Origin: Zingiber officinale
Taxonomy: Eukaryota > Streptophyta > Magnoliopsida > Zingiberales > Zingiberaceae
Reading direction: 5' to 3'
Assembly: GCF_018446385.1 (NCBI RefSeq)
Contig: NC_055990.1
Location: 25,035,726 to 25,099,725, forward strand
DNA length: 64,000 bases
The notes under the pieces were generated by a model, which saw only the letters and a list, made by a program, of their open reading frames with translations, was not told where the DNA came from and did no database searches. Positions 22,901 to 34,823 of this stretch are shown here, one piece after another (positions within the stretch are counted from its first letter, which is position 1; every line of letters starts with the position of its first letter). A program made the position numbers and the translations under genes.

Positions 22901-24944
22901 TTTAAAAGAGAGATTTTAATTTATAAAACATTCAGTTTATAACTATCCACAAAAGGGATTTTAGAAGAGAGATTTTAATTTTTGTTTAAAATCTTTCCTT
23001 GCTTGGAGCACAAGATTGTGGCTGGCCATGCCATGATAGAAAAAGAAGTTTTATTTTTTGTTATAAAACTTTCCTTTTTTACAATCACCAAGGAATATAA
23101 AAGAAGAGGAGGTAGTGCCTTATGGTAGAACACATCTCTTATTCCTCTTCTTTATTCCTTGTGGTCGGCTCTCCCTTTTCTCATTTTCCTCTTCTTTGTG
23201 GTCGGTGGCATCAAGCCTTGGAGAGACATTAGTGGCCGGTTGCTTGGAGAAGAAGAAGAAATAAGTGAAGGAGGTATTGCATCCTAGTATCCTTTGGAGG
23301 AAGGTGGCCGAAACTTGGAAGCAAAGGAAGAAGCTTGGGTGAATTTCATCTTGGTAGATCGTCGCCTACACAACGTCTAAGAGAAGGAGAGGAATACAGC
23401 AGAAGATCAAGAGGTTTATAAGCTATAAAAGGTATAACTAGTTATTAGTTTCCACATCATAACTAGTTCATCTGTTGTATAGATCTTGAAAAACCAAACA
23501 CAAGAGGTTATTGGTTTTAGGTTATTATTTTTGTTATCGATTTTATTGTTCGATTTCATGTTTTGATATTGTGCTTCTATTGAGGTCTCTATTGTTAAAC
23601 CTAGTTTACTGTAAGAAGTTAAATATCCGATTTCTTTGAAAGGATTTGTCTAGGAAGTGGTAGATGGTCCCATACCCAAGAAGGCCTAGTGCCTCGCCAT
23701 GTTTAACTTGGAAGCTGATCTTTGAAATAGATATTTGATTAACTTCTGTAATATGGTTTAACATAGGAAGATCACATCGGTTAAACTTGGAGTAAAAATG
23801 TTAAGTATCATTTTCAATCCAAGTTTAACTTCTGAAGGACAATTTGGATTAATAATGTTAAGCATCGTTTGCAATCCAAATTTAACTCCAGTAGAACACA
23901 TGGATAGCTAGGATAGTTCTATGCTTGTACAATTTTTTGTACAGGGGAACTAGAACAGTATTCCGAGTAGCAACCAACAGCAAGGATGTGTCCGGCCCAT
24001 TACTTGGGTAAGAAGTGGACTTTATGGATACAAGGCTTTATAAAGACTACAATAGGGACTGAGAGGAGAAATTGATTTTGATCTCCAGATGAGCTTGAGC
24101 TTCCTGTGTTCGCCCCGAACACCTAACTTAAGTTCATCAATAATAACTCATACCTCCAAAGAGTTATTATTGAACTATCGCACCAATCCCAAATTACATT
24201 ATGAGCTCCTTTTTATCATGAGTGCATTAATCTCTCTGTGTTTAAGATATCGAATGTCCACTAATTAAATGAGTTACTGACAACTCACTTAATTAATATC
24301 TAGCTCTAAGAGTAGTACCACTCAACTTCATTGTCATGCCAGACTAGGTCCACCTGCAGGGTTTACATGACAATCCTCATGAGCTCATCAAGGGGACATC
24401 ATCAACCTAGATTACTAAGACACAGTTTCCTTCTATAATCAACAACACACCATATAAATAATATTATTTCCTAACTTATCAGGCCTATTGATTTAACAGA
24501 CTAAATCTCACCCATTGATAAATTAAAAAAATACATACTAAGTATATGTGCTTGTTATTATATCAGGATTAAGAGTACACACATTTATAATAATAGAAGT
24601 TTTTGTTCTTTTATGTAGTCGGTATAAAAAGAAACTTCCTCAAATGGTCCTGCTCAATACGCACATAGTATATACTAGTATAATTTTATAGTTAAGATAA
24701 ACTAATACCAAATTACACTACAACCATTCCAATGGTTTGTCCCAATCTATCTTAGTTGTGAGCCACTATTTATAATTTATAAGGAACTGATAACATGATC
24801 TTCTGTGTGGCACCACACGTCATGTTATTTATAATATAAATTAAATGGACAACTACATTTAACATAAATGTAGACATTTGACTAATGTGATTCTTATTTC
24901 AAAATAAATGTTTACAAAAAGCTAGGCTAGTATACATCCTAACA
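19964..24944 (-). mobile_element. Large TG..CA noncoding LTR-like element, interrupted
   Basis: Outer element in minus orientation, beginning TGTTAGTTGTTACTCG and ending CATCCTAACA, with CTTAA (19959-19963) and CTTAC (24945-24949) flanks. Without the inner insertion it is about 2.55 kb. It shares every landmark with 26307-29013: the terminal CCTGTACAAAAATTTGTACA block, the paired TTAAACTTGGATTG units, the TAGATCGTCGCCTACAC block, GGCCGACC words and the start ATACTAGCC. It has no coding region or primer-binding site, so a solo LTR is the simplest reading. Confidence 0.75.
21558..23979 (+). mobile_element. Inner copy of the same LTR-like family, inverted
   Basis: 2422 bp starting TATTAGAGTGTATACTAAAA and ending GCAACCAACA, flanked by GTAAG (21553-21557) and GCAAG (23980-23984). 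It lies within the outer minus-strand copy and in opposite orientation. It shows the same order of blocks as 26307-29013, with the AAAAGAGAGTTTTAAA-type array in the middle. Confidence 0.8.
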
Positions 24945-25654
24945 CTTACTATATTTATGATGTGTCATGTTATGTCATGCGTGTGATGTGTCATATCATC
25001 ATTTATGCCATGTGTGTGACGTGTCATATCATCATTTATATCATGTGTGTAATGTCATGTAGATAGAATTTTACATGATGTAAATGAGACCTAAATCTCA
25101 TGCTCAATATTAAAACCTACACCTTCCATTAATATGGTAAGAACCAGAGTTTAAGTTTTTGTTTGAGTTGTTGGCAAAGTCAAGCTCAACTTGAAATTAA
25201 ACATGTTCAAACCATAGAGATGCAATCTCATGATTAATAGGTTGGTTTTAAACTTGAAGCGTTGATTTGTTGTGCCAAAGCCATGATCAATGTGGATAGA
25301 GGTAAAGTTGGGTGATGTGTATTTGATGTATACTTGTTAATGTGTTAACAACCCGATGTTTATGCGAAAATCAATCAGTTGCTAGCATAATGTGATAGTT
25401 ACATATAAGTGATATGCAATCGGTAAATATGTTATCTACCGCTATAGCTAAGAATGACTTGTTGGTCAAAATCAAAGTTATTCTTATCTATGGTGGATAT
25501 CAACCCACTTGGAGAAAACCTACCATCTCCCGAATTCAAAATAAGGGCATTTGAATTTGATAAATAAGCGAACTTTTATGTAAATTGTTTAGATAAATAA
25601 AATCATGCCTCTTATACATTCTCATTTTTGTATTTCTAGGTTAATCATTTAATT
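24945..25654. other. Host DNA between LTR nest and old copia gag
   Basis: Two to three copies of a roughly 33-bp unit (GTGTCATATCATCATTTAT) lie at about 24958-25060. No primer-binding site or LTR end was found before the gag start at 25655, so the 5' LTR of the old copia is lost or unrecognisable. Confidence 0.45.
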
Positions 25655-26306
25655 ATGACTTATGTTAATCTGCGTTCGATTTTGGACTTGAACAAACTGA
25701 CCGGGATAAACTTCTTGGACTGGTTTTAAAATTTGAGAATTGTTCTCAAAGCTGAGAAGCTAGCTTATGTCCTTGATCAGCCTCTTCCCACCAGTTTTGA
25801 TGCCGATGCAACTGCGGACCAACTGTTGGCCCTTCAGAAAACATAAAGATGATTTTGCAGTTGATAGTTGCATCATGCTAGCTGTTATGACTTCTGAATT
25901 ACAGAATCAGCATGAGCATTTAGATGCTTATGATATTGCCTATCATTTTCGTGAGCTATTTGATGAGCAAACTAGATCTGAAAGGTTCGAGGTCTCCAAG
26001 CTTATCTTTACTCAAAGATGCAGGAGGGTTCGTCTATCTGATCTTGCACAAGTTTGAGGCACTGGAGTGTTTCAGGAGGTATATTAACGAGATTGGAAAT
26101 CAACTAGACTTGAGAGTGAAAACTCTCAGAACCGATTGGGGGTGTGAGTATTTATCTGAGCAATTTAAAGAGCTCTGTTTTGAAAAAGATATCACGAGAC
26201 AGTTAACTATTCTTGCTACTCCTCAGTAAAATGGAGTGGCTGAGAGAAGGAATAAGACTATGTTGGATATGGTAAGGTCTATGATGGCACAAGCTAACTT
26301 GCCTAT
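25655..26306 (+). pseudogene. Old copia polyprotein, gag and integrase part
   Basis: From the ATG at 25655 the gag start reads MTYVNLRSILDLNKLTGINF, then breaks (stops near 25728 and 25845). After SERFEVSKL the sequence jumps in another frame to the integrase core (HKFEALECFRRY, LRTDWGCEYLSEQF, a stop replacing the usual Trp before NGVAERRN, MLDMVRSMMAQ). Protease and the integrase N-terminus are deleted. The segment continues at 29019 after the 2.7-kb insertion. Confidence 0.85.
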
Positions 26307-29013
26307 TGTTGGAATGTATACTAAAAGCCTAACTTTTTGTCAAATATCTACATTTATAAGTTAAGTGTACCTGTTCAATTAATTTATATTGCAGATAACA
26401 TGTTGTGTGGTGTCACACACAGAAGATCATGTTATCTATTCCTTATAAATTATAAACAGTAGCTCACGACTGAGATGGAAAGGAACAAACCATTGGAATA
26501 GTCGTAGTGTAATTACGTATTAGTTTATCTTGACTGATAAATTACATTAGTACACTCTGAGTGTATTGAGCAGGAGCATTTAAGGTAAGTTCTTTTTATA
26601 CTAACTTAATAAAAGAACAAGATCTTAGTTATTATGAAAGTGTGTGCTCTTAATCCTAATATAATAACAAGCACATATATTTAGTATTTATTTCTTTGAC
26701 TTATCAAAGGGTGAGATTTAGCTCGATAAATCAATAGACCCAATAAGTTGAGAAATGATATTACTTATAGTGTGTGTTGTTGATTATAGAAGGAAACTGT
26801 GTCCTAGAAATCTAGGTTGATAATGTCCTCAAGAGGAGCTCATAAGGATTGTCATGTTAAACCCTACAGGTGGACTTAGTCCGACACGAAAATAAGGTTG
26901 AGTGGTACTACTCTTGGACTAAAATATTAATTAAAGTAAATTGTCAGTAACTCAATTAATTAGTAGACATCTGACATCTTAAACATAGGGAGATTAATAC
27001 ACTTATGATAAGAAGAAGCCCAAAATGTAATTTGGGATTGGTGCAGTAGTTCAATAAAAATTTTTTAGTGGAATGAATTATTATTGATGAAATTAAGTTG
27101 GGTGTTCGGGGCAAACACGAGAACCTTAATTTCATTGGGAGACCAAAACCAATTCCTCCTCTCGGTCCCTATCGTAGCCTCTTGTATATAGAAAATTATA
27201 CTCATCGCTTACCCAACCTTAGGGGCCGGCCAAGCAAGCTTGGAGTCCAAGCTTGGGTCGGCCAAGCAAAAGGTTGAGCCAAATTGGAAGTGACCGACCC
27301 TAGCTTGGAGCCCAAGCTTGGTGGCCGACCATATAAAAAATAAAAGGGGTTTTATTTAAAATCTTTCCATATGTAGTAGTCATGGTTTTAAAAGAGAGTT
27401 TAAAATTTAAATCTTTCCTTTTATAGCTTTCTACAAAAGATTAAGTGAAAGGTTTGATATCTTTCCTTATTTGTAGTTAAAAGGAAGATTTTAATTTTTG
27501 ATAAAACTTTCCTTTTATGAAACCATCCTCATGATTTTAAAAGAGAGTTTTAAAATTAAATATTTCCTTTTATAGTTTTTGCAAAAGATTAAGAAAAAAT
27601 TTGATATCTTTCCTTATTTATAGATTGAAAGGAAAATTTTAATTTTTGATAAAACTTTCCTTTTATAAAATCATGTTCATGATTTTAAAAGAAAGTTTTA
27701 AAATTAAATCTTTCCTTTTATAAGTTTCTACAAAAGATTAAGAAAAGATATCTTTCCTTATTTGTAGATTGAGAGGAAGATTTTAATTTTAAAGATAACT
27801 TTCCTTTTTGGAAATCATCCACATGTTTTAATAGAGAGATTTTAAAATTCCTTTTATAACCAACCATGAAGGAAAAAGTTATTAGAGAAATTTTATTTTT
27901 AAAATTTCCGGAAACAAATAAGGAAGTTTTAATTTTGTGTTTAAAACTTGCCTAATTTGGAGCGCTTAAGGTGGTCGGTCATAGAAGGGGTTAAAAGGAA
28001 TTTTTATTAAATTTTCCTGACAAGGAAAATAAAGGGAATTTTAATTATAATTAAATTTCCTTATTTGTCATGACTAAGGATTATAAAAGAGAGGGTAGGG
28101 GTGCCTTCATGGGTGATAACTCTATTCTATTTTTCTTCTCTCTTTTCTTCCTTGGTGTGGCCGGCCATATGATCTCTCCATCTCCTCCTTTTCTTCCTCC
28201 TTAGTGGTCGAACCTCATCAACCTCTAGGAGCTTGTTTTGGTGGCCGGATCTAGCTTGGAGAAGAAGGAGAGAAATGAGGTTTTGTTTCCTAGTTTTCCT
28301 TTGAGCTTGGTTGGTGGCCGAGGCTTATAATTTCTTGAAGAAGTTTGCTTGGTTGAAACTTGGAAGAAGGAAGAAGAAGGGCTTGGGTGGTTCTCATCTC
28401 GGTAGATCGTTGCCCACACAACGTCCGATATAAGAAGAGGAATATGGTAGAAGATCATGAGGTCGTTGCATACAAAGAAAGGTATAACTAGTAATTATTT
28501 CTCGCATTATACTAGTTTTTCTTTGTATGAATTTCAAACACAAGAGACATATGATTCTAGATTTTCGAATTTGTAATTCGAAGTTGTATTCCTTTTATTT
28601 TATTTGTCGATCTTGTGATTCGATTGTTCTTTTTGGTTAAACCTTAGGTTATATAAGGAAATTAAATATTGAATTTCGTTAAGAGACTTTGTCAAGACAG
28701 TGGTGGATGTTCTCATACCCAAGAAGGTCAAGTGTCTTGCCATGTTTGACCTGAGAGCCGATTTTTGAAATAAATATTTAATTAAATTTGTAACCTAGGT
28801 GGATTTGGATCAATAATGTTAAGTATCGTTTGTGATCCAAATCTAAACCACTAAGAACAAATAAGTTAAATTTGGAATCAATAATGTTAAGCTCCGTTTG
28901 CGATCCCGAATTTAATTTCTAAAGAACACAATATGTTTTTAGGAAAGGTTCGACACTTGCACAAAATTTTTGTACAGTGGAACCGGTACGATCTTCCTAG
29001 GACCAACCAACAC
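26307..29013 (+). mobile_element. 2.7-kb TG..CA LTR-like element with perfect target duplication
   Basis: It starts TGTTGGAATGTATAC and ends GACCAACCAACA, with identical CCTAT at 26302-26306 and 29014-29018. It splits the old copia integrase exactly in mid-codon text. It has no frames of note and no primer-binding site. Short-range features include GGCCGGCC-type words, the TAGATCGTTGCCCACAC block and, near the end, CTTGCACAAAATTTTTGTAC. Probably a solo LTR. Third copy of the family in the window. Confidence 0.85.
27382..27825. repeat. Three tandem ~148-bp units inside the LTR-like element
   Basis: Units start at about 27382, 27531 and 27679 with ATGATTTTAAAAGAGAGTTT and each contain three CTTTCCTT-type pyrimidine blocks. 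Related but shorter arrays are present in the other two copies, which explains much of the length difference between copies. Confidence 0.75.
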
Positions 29014-29018
29014 CTATT

Positions 29019-30733
29019 TCCCATTCGGGAGATGCCTTGTTAACTGCAACGTATGTCCTTAACCGTGTTCCAACAAAATTCGTGGTCGATACCCCATATG
29101 AGCTTTGGATAGGGAGACAACCTGATCTTAGCTACTTGAGACCATGGGATTGTGCCTCATATGTTCGTAATTCCTCGCATCCATACGACAAGTTAGGCCC
29201 ACGAGGAAAGAAGTGTATATTTACAAGATACTCGGAACAGTCCAAGGGACATGTGTTCTTGGGTGAACATATGGATAACACAGTAACCGAGATTGAATCT
29301 CGTGATGCCACCTTCTTGGAAAATGATTTCCCTACGAGAGGTGAAATCGATCGGGATTGCACCTTCTATGAGATGGATGAGCCTGGCGGAGGGACCCAAG
29401 AGCTTGTTACAGATCTTGGTCCTAGTGAGAGTGGTCCATCTGGAGGTGAGGAGGCTCCCCCTCCTCGTAGGAGTAGTCATGGACGTATACCTCGTCTTAA
29501 TTTCTCGATTGAGGATGAGATCTTCATTGTAACATCCGAGGATGATGAGGATCCTAGCACATTTCAAGAGACTCTCGATGGTCCAACAAAGGGCCAATGG
29601 TATAAAGTCATGTAAGAGGAGATGGATTCTATGAGAGTCAATGGGGTCTTAGATCTAGTTGACTTACCTGAGGATAGAAAGACCATTGGGAACAAGTGGA
29701 TTCTCAAAATCAAAAGAAAGGTCGACGGATCGATAGAGAGGTACAAGGCCCGTCTGGTAGCCAAGGGTTACACACAGACCAAGGGCATTGACTACGGGGA
29801 GATTTTTTCTCCAGTAGTCAAATTTACATCGATCCATCTACTCTTGGCGATTGTTGTGAACATCGATTTGGAGTTACATCAGATGGATGTAAGAACCGCC
29901 TTCCTTAACAGAAGTTTGGATGAGGAGATCTAGATGGAGCAGCCTTCTGGGTTTAGTTTTAGTAGGTCAAGAAGATAAAGTATGTCGACTACGGAAGTCG
30001 ATATACGACTTAAAACAATCATCCAGACGGTGGCACTTGAGATTTCACGAGGAGGTGATATCTTATGATTTTGCAATGATCGAGGAGGATCATTGTGTCT
30101 ATCTGATACATTCTGATGATTCCTTTATGATATTGTCATTGTATGTGGATGATATAATGTTGGTTGGGAACAACGTAGAATATCTTATAACCATTAAAGC
30201 ATGGTTGTCATCCAGCTTCGACATGAAAGACATGGGTGAAGCAGAGTTTATCCTTGGAGTAAAGATCTAGAGGGATCGCTCAAGAAGAATGTTGGCTCTT
30301 TCACAAGAGACCTATATTAAGAAAATCCTTGAGCGTTTTGGGATGAGTGATAGCAATCCCATAGATACTCTTATAGCCAAGGATGATGGTCTGAGTCTTG
30401 ATATGTGCCCTAAAACTCAGGAAAAAGCAAGGGAAATGCGCAAAGTTCCTTATTCCAGTGCAGTAGGAAGTCTAATGTATACAATGTTGTGTACATGACC
30501 AGACATATGTTACGCAGTTGGTCTGGTGAGTAGATATCAATCGAATCCTAGAAAGGGTTACTGGAGAACAATAAAAAATGATTTTTAGATATCTTAAGGG
30601 AACTACAAGCCTCTCCTTGTGTTATAGGAGAGATGATTTGCGCCTTGTGGGATATTCAGACGCTGACTGGGGTGACGATCTAGATAAGCGTAAATCGACA
30701 TAAGGTTTTTGCCCTCTTGCTCAATGATGGTAT
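29019..30733 (+). pseudogene. Old copia polyprotein, integrase end and reverse transcriptase
   Basis: It resumes with the integrase C-terminal text LTATYVLNRVPTKFV (29037 on), an acidic linker, then the reverse transcriptase: NKWILKIKRKVDGSIERYKA, MDVRTAFLN, and the active-site YVDD at about 30140. A run toward RNase H follows (YIKKILERFGM, SSAVGSLMYTMLCT). Stops at about 29614, 29932, 30268 and 30496 plus frameshifts break it. It ends where the gag-only element inserted. Confidence 0.9.
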
Positions 30734-31614
30734 TGTTGGTCCCTTTGGAGGCCAGCAAGAGGGGAGGGGTGAATTGCCCTACAAAAATTAAACACAGAAC
30801 CTTTCTCGGATATTCAACTAATTAACAAACACTTGTAATAAAAAGGAAGAGACTAAATTAAAAGATCAGACACAAGAGGGTTTACTTGGTTTGCAATCAG
30901 AGGATTGCTAATCCAAGGCAAAGATGACGCACTATCTGATTCTCCTCTGGGCGGAGTAGCCTCTTACAACGTTGACAGTACAAAAGAATAGAAAGCACAG
31001 AAAGAATTGAATTACAAGTGAGTTGAATGATCTGTGTAAACAGTGCTATATTTATAGCACTGGTCGGGGCGCCCCGAAGGGGTTCTGGGTGCCCTGGGGG
31101 GATAAAACTTTATCCCCCAACGTTTAGATCGAGTTTGACTCGATCTGGTCAACATCTTCGGTCCGGGCGCCCCGGTCAACTCCGGGCGCCTCGGACCCCA
31201 AAAGTCAACTCTAGTTGACTTTTCCCGTTCGGTCGCTCTGCTTCGGTTCAGCTCGTCTCGGTCCGGGTCTTCAACTCCGGCTCCGCTAGCTTGGGTGATC
31301 TCGGCCATCCGAAATAGGGCTCACCCGAACCCAAGTTCCTGCTTTCTCCTCGAGTAGTCTTCCTTCCCGGTTTCTTGTCCCTCGAACGTCGCGCACGTTC
31401 TTCTCGTCCACCGGTGTACTCTTCTGCGGTCACCTCGTCCCTCGGACGCACCGAGCCCGTCGGCTCTCTCCCCATGTCGTCCTTCTCGCTAGCCGCGTCT
31501 TCCGCTCGACTTCCTGTGTTCCTAAGCTCCTACACACTTAGACACAAGGGTTAAACAAACGCATGACCTAACTTAGCTTGTTTGATCACATCAAAACACC
31601 TCGGGGTTCCAACA
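30734..31614 (-). repeat. 3' LTR of the gag-only copia
   Basis: 881 bp, TGTTGGTCCC to TTCCAACA as read on plus. Close to the other LTR apart from small indels in the GC-rich CCGGGCGCC block near 31170. Confidence 0.88.
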
Positions 31615-32411
31615 ATCTCCCCCTTTTTGATGTGAGCAACCCAAGTTAAGTTAGGGTAAACATATGCAATAAAAATAATTTATATTCAAATAAGTCCAAA
31701 TATTTTTCAATTGAAAAATTATATTACCTCCCCCTAGATTTAACATACTTCTCCCCCTTTGATCACATAAAAATTGGGGTTATAAACAAGTCTAAGGTAA
31801 ATTCTAAAAAAAATTTTAAGTGTAAAAAGTTTTAAAAATGTCTAAGTAAAGACACTCTTCAGAATTTTTCTTTCGAAGAAAAAAAAATTTAAGTAAAACA
31901 GTTATAAGTGTTAACAAAAATTTTCTAAAATTTTAAGTTTGAAACTTATTTCAACATTTCATAAAAAAAAAAAATTTCTAATATTTAGAAAAAAAAATTC
32001 TAAGTTAATATTCATAAGAAACAATTCTAAGTCAATTTTTTTAAAAAAATCTAAGGCAATATTATCATAAAAAATTCTTAGTAAAAAATTTTAAAAAAAA
32101 TCTTAAGGCAAAAAAATTCTAAGTTAACTTTCATAAATAATTTCTAAGGTAATTTAAAAAAAAATCTAAGTAAAAAAAATTAAAATATTTCTAACATAAA
32201 TTGAATAACTCTTTTAAAGCATTAAATAATTTAAATTAATACTTTTTCAGTTAATCAATTAAACTTTTCATTTCGATACTTGGCTTCTAGGTCGTGGCGA
32301 GGTACTAGGCCTTCTTGGTTATTGGAGCAACAACCACTTCCTTAGACAAAGCCTCATAATGAAATTAGTTGTTTAATTTCCTTGCTGAAAATTCTAAGTC
32401 TAATTTTAATT

Positions 32412-33863
32412 TTAAATTAAACAGGTTTTTGGAACCCAGTAGATGTTCCTACCTACAGGATTAACCAAGTATTTCCTCGGTACATAGATTTTTGATATAT
32501 TTCTAATTTGACTTTGATAAAATCTATAATACCAATTTAAACCTCTATAATTTCTAAAAGTAGAAATATTTGGACCATTAGATTTTTTCAATCTTTCTAT
32601 TTCTTCTTTTAGTTTTTCATTTTCAATTTTCAATTTTTCAAAATCCTTTATAAGACATGATTTTGCCAAAAAAAAAATTGTTTCTAAAATTTCATTTTCT
32701 AATTTGGTATTTTTATTTTCTAATTTATACATGGATTTTGTCATTGCCTTAATACCAAAGTAAAGTTCATCAGGGGGTAAGAGGCATACCTCACTTACTA
32801 TATCAGACTTGAAGCCTGAATCTCCCCCTGCTTCGCTACTTCCATCTGAGGTCACTCCCCCTTCATCGATGCTGGGTTCTGATGTACTCTGTCCTTCATA
32901 GCTTGCCATCAGCGCTATCCTGGCATATTCTTGAATCTCAGACTCAGATGAAGAAGTGTCATCCTAAGTAGCTTTTAGGTTCTTGTGCTTCTTGAGAATC
33001 TTGCCTTTGTCCTTCTTTAGTTCTGGGCAGTCTTCTTTTAGGTGTCCTTCCTTTTGACACTGGTAGCAACGCATCCTTCTTCTATTTCTTGGATTCTTTT
33101 TATTTTGCACTTCTTTAAATTTATTAGCTCTAAAAATCTTTTTAAAGTTTTTTACCATGTACGCTTCCTGATCATCCTCTGAGTCTGACTCGGGTTCATC
33201 CCTTTTGGTTGCGTTTAGCGTAATCATCTGGCTTGATTCCTTTGTTCCTGCACACCTGGTTTCAAGCAATTTAAGAGTGGAGAACAGTTCTTCCAAACTA
33301 CTTACCTCCAGGTCTTTTGAAATGTAGTAGGCGTCGACGATTGATGTTCATTCTGAAGTTCTGGGAAACGCATTGAGTGCATAGCGTATTGTGTCCTGAT
33401 TTGTAACCGTTTCTCCGAGGTTCTCGAGACCAGTAACTAGTTCTTTTACCTTCTCGTGTAAATTGGCTACCTTCTCACCTTTTTCTAGACGTATGTTCAT
33501 CAGCTTGTTCCGGAGGATGTCTCTTCTAGCGAGCTTTGCTTCGGACGTGCCTTCGTGGAGTTCCAAGAACTTCTCCCAGAGTTCTTTAGCAGATGAATAG
33601 CTTCCGATGTGGTTGACCTCTTGAGGCGGCAACACGCTCAGAAGGTGATATTCCGCACGACTGTTCGCTATAGACTCATTCTGCTCCTTCTTTGTCCAGT
33701 GGCTCTCTTCTTTTTCTTCTCTGTCTTGGTTCATCAGAGCTACAAAACCATACTTCATAATAGACTGAATTTCAAAATCAATTCTTAGGAATACCTCCAT
33801 ACGTCGCTTCCAGTCTGCGAAGTCTCCCTCGAATTTTGGTGGAACGATGCTTGGTCCGGCCAT
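32412..33863 (-). pseudogene. Gag of the non-autonomous copia, two premature stops
   Basis: One continuous frame of about 480 codons in element sense. The start MAGPSIVPPKFEGDFADWKR is followed by the UBN2-type gag core (WTKKEQNES, LPPQEVNHIGSY, LWEKFLELHEGT). A CCHC zinc knuckle (CYQCQKEGHLKEDC, about 33040-33080) comes next, then an acidic Ser-rich stretch and a coiled coil rich in Lys and Glu (near 32600-32700). Two stops, at 33348 (TGA) and 32964 (TAG), each sit where related gag proteins have Trp, so each is a single G-to-A change. Gag makes the cytoplasmic particle that packages element RNA. Confidence 0.85.
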
Positions 33864-33904
33864 CTTGTTGCTTCAATTGGCGATTAGTCCTCCTGAAGCG
33901 CTTT

Positions 33905-33916
33905 GCTCTGATACCA
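33905..33916 (-). promoter_or_regulatory. Primer-binding site of the gag-only copia
   Basis: Minus-strand TGGTATCAGAGC, complementary to the 3' end of initiator tRNA-Met, lies two bases after the end of the 5' LTR. Confidence 0.9.
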
Positions 33917-33918
33917 CT

Positions 33919-34818
33919 TGTTGGTCCCTTTGGAGGTCGGCAAGAGGGGAGGGGTGAATTTCCCTACAAAAATTAAACACAAAACCTTTCTCGGATATTC
34001 AACTAATTAACAGACACTTGTAATAAAAAGGAAGAGAGTAAATTAAAAGATCAGACACAAGAGGGATTACTTGGTTTGCAATCAAAGGATTGCTAATCCA
34101 AGGTAAAGATGGCGCACTATCTGATTCTCCTCTAGGCGGAGTAGCCTCTTACAGCGTTGACAGTACAAAAGAATAGAAAGCACAAAAAGAATTGAATTAC
34201 AAGTGAGTTGAATGATCTGTGCAAACCAGTGTTATATTTATAGCACTGGTCAGGGCACCCCGAAGGGGTTCCGGGTGCCCTGGGGGGATAAAACTTTATC
34301 CCCCAACGTTCAGATCGAGTTTGACTCGATTTGGTCAACATCTTCGGTTCGGGTGCCCCGGAGGGTTCCGGGCGCCTCGGAGGGGTCCGGGCACCCCGGA
34401 CCCCAAAAGTCAACTCTGGTTGACTTTTCCCATCTGGTCGCTCTGCTTCGGTTCAGCTCGTCTCGGTCCGGGTCTTCAGCTCCGGCTCCGCTAGCTTGGG
34501 TGATCTCGACCATCCGGAATAGGGCTAACCGAACCCAAGTTCCAGCCTTCTCCTCGAGCAGCCTTCCTTCCCGGTTTCTCGTCCCTCGAACATCGCGCAC
34601 GTTCTTCTCATCCACCGGTGTACTCTTCCGTAGTCACCTCGTCCCTCGGACGCACCGAGCCCGTCGGCTCTCTCCCCGTGCCGTCCTTCTCGTTAGTCGC
34701 GTCTTCAACTCAACTTCCTGTGTTCCTAAGCTCCTGCACACTTAGACACAAGGGTTAAACAAACGCAGAACCTAACTTAGCTTGTTTGATCACATTAAAA
34801 CACCTCGGGGTTCCAACA
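33919..34818 (-). repeat. 5' LTR of the gag-only copia
   Basis: 900 bp, TGTTGG to CCAACA. It has one extra GC-rich segment near 34360-34390 relative to the 3' LTR. Substitutions between the two LTRs are modest, so the insertion is fairly recent in this nest. Confidence 0.88.
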
Positions 34819-34823
34819 GGTAC

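Larger units (their letters stand above)
30734..34818 (-). mobile_element. Gag-only non-autonomous copia with two LTRs
   Basis: 4085 bp flanked by GGTAT (30729-30733) and GGTAC (34819-34823). It has two LTRs, a primer-binding site, a gag frame and a polypurine tract (31615-31627, AGATCTCCCCC side, purine-rich on minus). There is no protease, integrase or reverse transcriptase, which matches the TR-GAG class of non-autonomous elements. It is inserted into the RNase H region of the old copia, which resumes at 34824. Mobilisation would need enzymes from a partner element. Confidence 0.88.

Noticed and set aside
29132..29764. Minus-strand frames opposite the copia integrase and reverse transcriptase
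   Set aside because: Shadows of the plus-strand polyprotein, which carries all the recognised motifs.
34212..34745. 177-codon frame in the gag-only element LTR
   Set aside because: It lies wholly in LTR sequence, is broken in the sister LTR at 31027-31560 and has no domain.
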